Shown piece by piece: positions 57,648-64,000 of a stretch of 64,000 bases of DNA. The first letter of the stretch is position 1. Each line of letters starts with the position of its first letter. A program made the position numbers and the translations under genes. Below the pieces are notes generated by a model. It was not told where the DNA came from. It searched no databases and saw only the letters and a list, made by a program, of their open reading frames with translations. The stretch is from Sipunculus nudus (Eukaryota; Annelida; Sipuncula; Golfingiida; Sipunculidae). Location: assembly GCA_026874595.1 (NCBI GenBank), contig CM049321.1, positions 21,953,979 to 22,017,978 on the forward strand, given 5' to 3'.

Positions 57648-57803
57648 TGTTACGAAGACAAATAAATTAGGGGAAAACCCTGGGTCGGTTCGGGAGTCGA
57701 ACTCAGTTCAGTGGCGCACAAGTCCGGCGTACCAACCGTTTCGCTAGAAAAGCAAGCTACACTAGCGAGACAGTTCGGTCCGCTTTTATGTCACCCCGTA
57801 ACA
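57648..57803 (-). mobile_element. Solo LTR of the tRNA-like TRIM family
   Basis: TGTTACG...CGTAACA ends, 156 bases, homologous to both LTRs at 21367-21801. It retains the B box (GAGTTCGACTCCC) and most of the A box (TAGCGAAACGGTTGG). ATAT on both sides is compatible with a 4-bp target duplication, though the site is AT-rich. No second LTR or internal region is nearby. Confidence 0.7.
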
Positions 57804-58204
57804 ATATATCGATGTCAACTCTTAACATCGGCCAAAAAACAATACTTTTCTTTTGACAAAAAACGGTCCACTGATCAGGCACTTAATTAATTATCAAAAC
57901 AATCCTCAGTGTAAATTTCTGCAATTAACGTATTTATCAGTGTTTATTGTTCCAAATATAGACATACGATTCATTATATTTTAGTAATGAATGAATGATT
58001 TATATTTCTGTATAAATAAATTTGTTAAATTTACCAGCTTCGTATATTTATCTATTTTACTAAAAACTGTCCTGTATATTTGTAAGGCCTTTATTTTTAT
58101 AATACTTTAATATTAATAATTTATTTGCAATTCCACTTTACTATAACGTATTTTCACATAAATATGGCTGATATTAATACAACTGTCATCAGTTCAATTG
58201 TCTT

Positions 58205-58310
58205 TGAAATGTACCTGTACCTGGGTACTCTACAAAAATGCTGCACCTGGACGTGTACCTGACCGTACACCTGTACCTAAGTACTGTCGCATGTCCCTGA
58301 CTCCAAACCT
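58205..58310 (-). repeat. GGTAC-rich repeat end, inverted
   Basis: The minus strand follows the first 110 bases of 30155-31245 ('gcgacagtacttaggtacag', 'cagcatttttgtagagtac'). Confidence 0.55.
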
Positions 58311-58499
58311 GACATCAGGTAAATTGTTAATGGTATCAGACGCAATGTTCATGTGGCGGTTTTGGCAGGGCCTCCTTTTTTGACCTAATAAAATCTGGGA
58401 TATAGAAAACTACTAGTGATGTAATGCGTGGATGTGTTCATAAGCAGGAGCTATCATCTCCAAATTTTATCCAAATTTTGGTCACATGAGATATATTTA

Positions 58500-60100
58500 A
58501 AATTGAGGTATTGGTGGCGCCACCTGGATAGACTTTTTTGTACGGGGACATCGGCCATCAATACATAAACTCATCATTTCTCAGGAACAGCAGAAGCTAG
58601 TATTCCCGAAAAATATGCAAAAATTCAGTCTCATGTCAAATATTGTGTGACTGAGCTTTTTGAGGCACCAACTTATCGAATTACATTTTAAGGGGAGAAA
58701 AACTTTAAAGAAATCTTCTTCTCCGGAGTCATCTAGCCAAATTGTTTAATATTTCACAGAAATGATCCTAGAAATTTTCCCTCTCAAGGTTAATAGTTCA
58801 AATAGTTCAGGTTGGATAAGGTTTGGTCGAGTTATAGGAATTTGAACTTACTTTAAAATGTTTAATGAAGAAACTGTCGAGCCGAATTGTTTAATTTTTT
58901 CAAAAGAATTATCCTAGGGAAAGGTTCCCTCAGTTGTGTAAGAACAGAACGGAGTCAGATAATGAAGTTGGTCTTGTGGGCAAGTAAGCCTTTAACACAC
59001 TGAGGGCTGCAATAGTCGTCTTCTGCTAAACCGTTGTTTCAAATTCTGTTAAATTGCACATAAATGATTCTTAGGTGGCCTTTGTTCAACTTTACTTTAC
59101 TTAAAGGATTTTGGGCTGAATTATTGGACCCTTAGCTAGTAGATTTAACAAAGCTGGTAGATTTATTATATTAACAGACTGAGCTCTGTTGGAATATAAG
59201 CAGAGCTATACTGTCAGCATAAATAGTTGGTGTCCATATCTAGCTTATGCTTAAGTTAAATCCCATGAATACAACATATCTTTATTCTGCTTTTGGTTTC
59301 AATAGGCATTTGTTATATCATATGAATATTGAAAAAAAAGTATTGTAGCTAAAGTCTTTCCGTATGTATAAACAGATTTTCCAACATGCCAAGAATTTGT
59401 TTATTTTAAAATATAGCTTGGCAAACTGCCAACTATTTCAGATTTTGGCAACAGGTCAAGAGTTAACTCATTGCAGTGGCTGCACCTGCTATATTACCTT
59501 CGCTTTGCTTGGGGGCAACTGACTTCCTCAGCTGTACTGGGCCAGCCCAGTGCACCTGACTCAAGGGAAGTTTGGTGCATCGGCCTGTCCATGCATCTTT
59601 GATGGTCTTCTCGTACACAAGACTGGTGTTGGCACCTACAATGATTTTTGCACAGTATATGTCCCTTATTATTTCTCAGGAGGGATTTAACATCAGCCTG
59701 AATTTGTCTTTATCGATACATCATAGATAGCTTCGTCATATACAAGACAGGTGGCTCCACCTACAATACATTTTGCACAACTTATGCCCCTGCTCATTTC
59801 TCAGGAGTGATTTGACATATCAGCCTGAATTTGTACATGTCCATCCATCCCTAACCATTTTTGGTAGGTTTCATGCATCGGTGTACATAGCTCAAGGATG
59901 TTCTGAAGTATCTGCCTGCAATCTTGCATGTCCATACATCTTCGATTCCTTTCTCATACACAAGACTAGTGGCGTCATCTACAATCATTTTTCTGTTGTG
60001 AACATCCCAACCAGTGACGTTTGTGAAACTGATGCTTGTACTTTGGTACAAAATGTTCAGTACTTGCATTATACATGCACATGTGACACATGTACTTGAA
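58500..60100 (+). repeat. Diverged GGTGGCGCC-module repeats and a second AT-rich repeat
   Basis: GGTGGCGCCACC occurs exactly near 58513, with variants near 59750 (ggtggctccacc) and 59969. The units read 'catttctcaggag', 'tatcagcctgaatttgt', 'catacacaagac'. Between them, 58680-59130 holds another repeat ('atcttcttctccggagtca', 'caaattgtttaatattt') of a kind frequent in marine invertebrate DNA. No gene is supported. Confidence 0.5.
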
Positions 60101-60358
60101 AAGTTATCAAGCACTTTTCAAAAAATGGTCAAGCATGTTATCATGGAAGCATTATAGCTGATGTTTATCCTATTGCAAAGTTTCGTATTACGCCGCTAGG
60201 CCTTGTTTAAATCCTATTTGTACTCACAGAAAGTCTGTATTTTAAATTTCAAAGGGGATCTTGCCAGGATAATTAGCATATCAATAACATTATATCTCCC
60301 TAGTCCAGCAGTGTGTATACCTGATGTGAAAAGGGGATTTTGAATCCATTTTCATTGG

Positions 60359-60500
60359 CGAATTCCGCTGAGTGCCGTGACCCATTGGCCCCTTGTTTTA
60401 GATCATTTGATTATGATTATATGTGAACTAAAGCGATGTTCCTTTTACCGTTGTCCGTTCGGTGGTCGGTCCGGCCATTCGGTGGTCCGGACGGACGTGG
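60359..60500 (+). repeat. 3' end and 5' start of two repeats of the TGACCCATGGGTCA family
   Basis: 'cgctgagtgccgtgaccca' is a diverged 3' end. 'gtccgttcggtggtcggtcc' at about 60460 is a diverged GTCCGTC tract of the next copy. Confidence 0.4.
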
Positions 60501-60752
60501 GAATAGCCCAATAATACCTCACTGGGATCCTCGCTTACTCGAGGGACTGGAAGCCAGATTTTTGTTACATTTTGTTTGAACGGGCCTACATTGAAGAGTG
60601 ACGCGCTGCCACGGGGTTATAGTATCACCTGTTGACACTGGTTAAAAGGGCATTCATGATTGGGTGGTGTGAAGTATGAGGTAAGCCGCAGAAACTCTCG
60701 AACTCAATATATGGTAGGGCCTAATAATATAGAGTCCGATTAAATCGGGCTA

Positions 60753-60855
60753 GTATCTTTCATGATAACATCTATTTTAGTTCGTCTTCCGTCGCTGCCA
60801 GCGTTAGGCAATATAGCACATGGGGGTTTAAGTTATGAACTACGTAACTCTCCTA
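60753..60855 (-). repeat. LTR remnant (3' side of the Ty3/gypsy relic)
   Basis: 'gtatctttcatgataacat', 'ctattttagttcgt' and 'atgaactacgtaactctc' match 63823-63920 in order. A pair of direct repeats around a pol relic is best read as decayed LTRs. Outer limits are not defined. Confidence 0.5.
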
Positions 60856-61449
60856 ACTTGATTCATTTGTGATGTTATGGAAGACCACCAGTCACTGTTG
60901 TGTGATCTTTCCTTGCATTTAGTGATACCAAAGTGACACAGATGGATTCCCCCAGGGTCTCAAGTTGCAGCGCTTGAGATATCAATTGAGGTATCGTTGA
61001 ACATCAGCATGTCATCATTGACTGTGAGGGGTTGCCTGTTATCGCTATATGACCTGAAAAGAAGTAGACTTGGCATAATTGGCGGACATCCTTCCTCGAT
61101 GTATGTTTCGACTGGTGCTTTTTAGCTTCTTTGGTCCCTTAGAGCCGTTTTGCTGTTTCTAGAAGGTGCATAACGACTATATCCTTGAAAATTTCGTCTC
61201 CTCTACCATGATCAAGTCATCGTGTTTTGGTTTGAGCGAGCACGAGATTAGTGTGTGCGCTGTTTTCTGGTTGACCCCATGAACATGTATGCCTTAGGAG
61301 CGTATCTCATGAGACGTAGCCTATCCCTGCATGGACGTATCATGCTTTTTGCTTGGACAGGTCTGATAGCGACAGTAAAGACACTAAAGGTTTGTGGTCC
61401 ATTTCTATTGTGAACCTTGTCCCAAACACATATTCTTATCGCAAGCCCA

Positions 61450-61600
61450 TGTTGCTACTGGTGATTTTTTTCTATGACGGTGTATCTCATCTCAGTCTCA
61501 GTAGTCGTGAAAACTGGACGATTTCCCTCTGCATCCTCGTGTAGGAGAACTGCCCCTAAGCCGATCTGGCTGAAGTCAGGAGAGCCACGAAACAGTGTCC
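61450..61600 (-). pseudogene. Ty3/gypsy RNase H remnant
   Basis: On the minus strand a frame reads IGLGAVLLHEDAEGNRPVF, the start of a gypsy RNase H domain (GLGAVL block). Stops follow soon after. Confidence 0.6.
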
Positions 61601-61635
61601 AGTCGCGCTATAATGAGCCAGTTCTTCTGTAGAAG

Positions 61636-62425
61636 TTATTTTTTTTTCTTGATCATGTAAAAAGCAGGCATGCGATGTCTCCCATGTCCACTGTTGTTCC
61701 TATTTGAGTAGCTGTCAGAGTACCTCATTATGAAATCTGGTAGGAATTTAGCCAGTTGAATGAACATCCCATTAAACCTCTGTTTTCCTGTGGTATTTGT
61801 TGGAGTTTGAAATATCTGGATGGCCCATGTTTTCTCAGGGTCCCAATGCTCTCTGGCGGTATGATATGGACAGAGAAAGTTACTTTTTTTGGAGGACTCA
61901 TATTTCTCTTTCAGGGTTATCTCATTCACCTTCCTGGGGCTTTGATAGTACTCTCTCTACTCGTTGGTCGTGGACTTGCTGTTGGTCCATGGACAAAGAT
62001 GTCATCAATGAGACAAATCACCCCATCCAAGCCGTCCAGTACAGGCGATATCTGGAAAATAAACGGAACATAATTGAAATGATAGTCCGTTGAAGTAAAA
62101 CCGGCCAGACTGAGTCACGAAGGTTGTTTAATAATGTGACGAAGGGATACCTGCTAAAACCCCTTAGCGTCCAATTCGTGAATACTGTGCTCCCCTTGAT
62201 ATTTGCCAGTCTTCTCGTCCACGGTTGCAATGGTATGGATCTTCCACTTCGCTGCCTTGGTAAACGGTGTCAGGTACACACTGTCGTATCTGGTCATTTG
62301 GTTTTATTGCTATTTCCATTCCCTAAAACCACTCAATTGGCTCTGTTACTGGTGATATCACTCCTACGTTAATCATCTTGGGCAACTGATTCTTGACCTT
62401 TTGTAGAAGTGGATGTAGATCTTTC
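61636..62425 (-). pseudogene. Ty3/gypsy reverse transcriptase remnant
   Basis: Pieces in three frames on the minus strand follow the order of a K02A2.6-like gypsy polymerase: KVKNQLPKMINVGVISPVTE (62350-62420), LTPFTKAAKWKIHTIATVDE, the active-site region ICLIDDIFVHG (DD at 62001-62006), and DPEKTWAIQIFQTPTNTTGK with FNGMFIQLAKFLPD (61650-61850). Multiple frameshifts and stops make it non-functional. Confidence 0.8.
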
Positions 62426-62589
62426 CGTGGAGTGTGCAATTAAGCAGTGAGATATAGCGTTGTCCACCATAGGGATTTTGCAGGCTTATTACAAGAGCCC
62501 TTGTCCCTTGAATAAGTTTTCAGAGACTTAGTTAACTTCTTCCAAGGACTGACCTTGGTAATTCTCAAGGTTTCTGTTTACCTCTTGGA

Positions 62590-62970
62590 TAAACAAGTGA
62601 TCGCAAAGTGAACTACATTCTCATATGTGTGGCAGTTGTTATCCAGGTAGGCCACTTGGCTGTTCTTGGCTTGGTACATTTTTTGCATGGTTTCGCTTCC
62701 TGTCACATTACCTGCATTTAAGTATTGTGAGTTACCAGCACATTATTATCTTTTCGGGTTGTTTTGAGGCCGTCCCAGAATTAACCTGTTTGAGAGATAG
62801 ATCTCTGCTTTTGTTTGTTCAAGATAAGGTACTGGTGTCTCTCTAAGGAGTCGTTCTCTCACTCCATCAGTTGTAATAATTACTATCTTGTCTCGGTAAA
62901 GAGTCCTTTAGGTCATCAAATTCACACGTGTCTGCAAGTTGCCGCTGTCTTAGTACAAATTCATTAATTT
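62590..62970 (-). pseudogene. Ty3/gypsy gag remnant
   Basis: Minus-strand fragments in changing frames: LRQRQLADTCEFDDLKDSL and VRERLLRETPVPYLEQ resemble retrotransposon gag, and a decayed zinc knuckle (CH...HFAITC) lies near 62600-62640. Protease was not recognised. The segment 62970-63800 should hold the rest of gag and the leader but shows no clear frame. Confidence 0.55.
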
Positions 62971-63822
62971 TCTTATCTGTTCTCTGCTCAGAAGAGTTAA
63001 AAAGAGATCTTTCATACAGTACGTTCCATTGTGGTATGACTTATGTTCCTAACACCTCAGTGGATCTCATATTTTATATATGTGTTCTGGTTGGAGTCCT
63101 GGTTGGCTATTAGGTACACTCTGCCTACAGAGCAAAGTATGGCTGCAACTACAGACCTTCAGTCAGGATTGTCTGTCCAGTCTTCATTTTTTTGTTTATG
63201 TGTTATTTCAGTAGCTACTACACTCTCAAATTCGCGCCAGTTTTCCGCTTTGTCGCCCTTTAATAACGTAGTTGAGCGTGAGTATCTTTCACGTTGCTAT
63301 CTTAATACATGTTGCGCCCTCTTATATCTTTTTATAGCCAGTTATATTCTTGAGTTGTGCTGTGACGAAGGTTGCCCCGTCCCGTTTTCAGCTCGGCAGC
63401 TCCCTCAGTAAGTCCCACTCTAAGGTATGTACGATTGACGGCCTTTTAATTCAATTTTGAGGTGACTTACTTTAATTTACAGTACTCATGGTTAATTCTG
63501 ATTACTGAATAGCAATTTTTGACCATATTTACAATTTCCACCCTATTTTGGGCACTACAACGCGTAAAAACACTGTGAGCGCCTCACATTTCAACTGGTA
63601 GTGCACCTTTCCGCCAGATGCTCAATATGAACTCTTGTGAGTTCGATTCTGCGTAATGTAACAGGTGATTTTGAGCGATAGCAGTAGTCGTGGTGTTTTA
63701 CTTGGAGATGTTCACGCAACAACTTGGCTATATCCACACAATCCGTTGATTGTCAACCTTGTACGTTCAGCCATTTACAGTCTTTGGGTCCTCAGGGCAT
63801 GGAATGATACAATATTTTGTAG

Positions 63823-63920
63823 GTATCTTTCATGAATAAAGCTATTTTAGTTCGTTTCTACCGCTGCAACTGTCTGGCCACATAACACACTGGAATCAGT
63901 AATGAACTACATAACTCTCT
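63823..63920 (-). repeat. LTR remnant (5' side of the Ty3/gypsy relic)
   Basis: Direct repeat of 60753-60855. The element may extend beyond the window. Confidence 0.5.
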
Positions 63921-64000
63921 TTACTGCTGGCAGGGGTCGCCACTTTCAGAGATATCTGATTGTATTCGTTTCACATTATTTTTTAATTTTCTTCAGTGAT

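Noticed and set aside
62928-63411. Plus-strand open frames near the right end
   Set aside because: They lie opposite gag-like minus-strand fragments and encode no recognisable protein.

Overview
The window reads as nuclear DNA of a multicellular animal. It is AT-rich, its genes are split into small exons with clean GT/AG junctions, and most of the sequence is interspersed repeats. Long AGGTCA-type repeats, hairpin-ended repeats with internal tandem arrays and the general repeat style suggest a marine invertebrate, possibly a mollusc or other spiralian. That placement is an impression, not a proof.

Two convincing protein genes sit head to head in the middle. On the minus strand, six coding exons between 25646 and 15413 encode a 196-residue atypical Ras-superfamily GTPase of the RJL/RBJ (DNAJC27-like) family that ends before any J domain. 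On the plus strand, four coding exons between 27145 and 38281 encode a 361-residue DNAJC22 (Drosophila Wurst) orthologue: TM2-like membrane segments followed by a C-terminal J domain. The interval between them (about 26.75-27.14 kb) looks like a bidirectional promoter with a palindromic NRF1 site. The last DNAJC22 exon lies in a tandem duplication of about 6.8 kb (35372-42056 and 42697-49594). The second copy keeps the splice acceptor and HPD motif but stops 17 codons early. A weaker candidate at 10.1-10.4 kb may be a small tail-anchored protein.

Layout: 0.7-5.3 kb, minus-strand repeat with nuclear-receptor-type half-site arrays; 5.3-10 kb, dispersed repeats and microsatellites; 10.1-10.4 kb, candidate small gene; 10.7-13 kb, tRNA-derived SINE pieces and a hairpin-ended element; 15.4-25.6 kb, the GTPase gene, with a miniature LTR element (21.4-21.8 kb) and a MITE nested in a SINE in its introns; 25.6-27.1 kb, shared promoter region; 27.1-38.3 kb, DNAJC22; 35.4-49.6 kb, the duplication; 49.6-51.2 kb, repeat elements; 51.2-57.1 kb, a nearly full-length L1/Tx1-type LINE inserted into a hairpin element with a 13-bp target duplication; 57.6 kb, a solo copy of the miniature LTR; 58-60.5 kb, repeat modules; 60.7-63.9 kb, a decayed Ty3/gypsy element.

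The most unusual material is in the repeats: a miniature LTR retrotransposon whose LTR contains a tRNA-like Pol III promoter; hairpin-ended elements built from dimers centred on GGTGGCGCCACC; and the same palindrome recurring in other repeat families. All identifications come from reading the sequence; no database search was possible.
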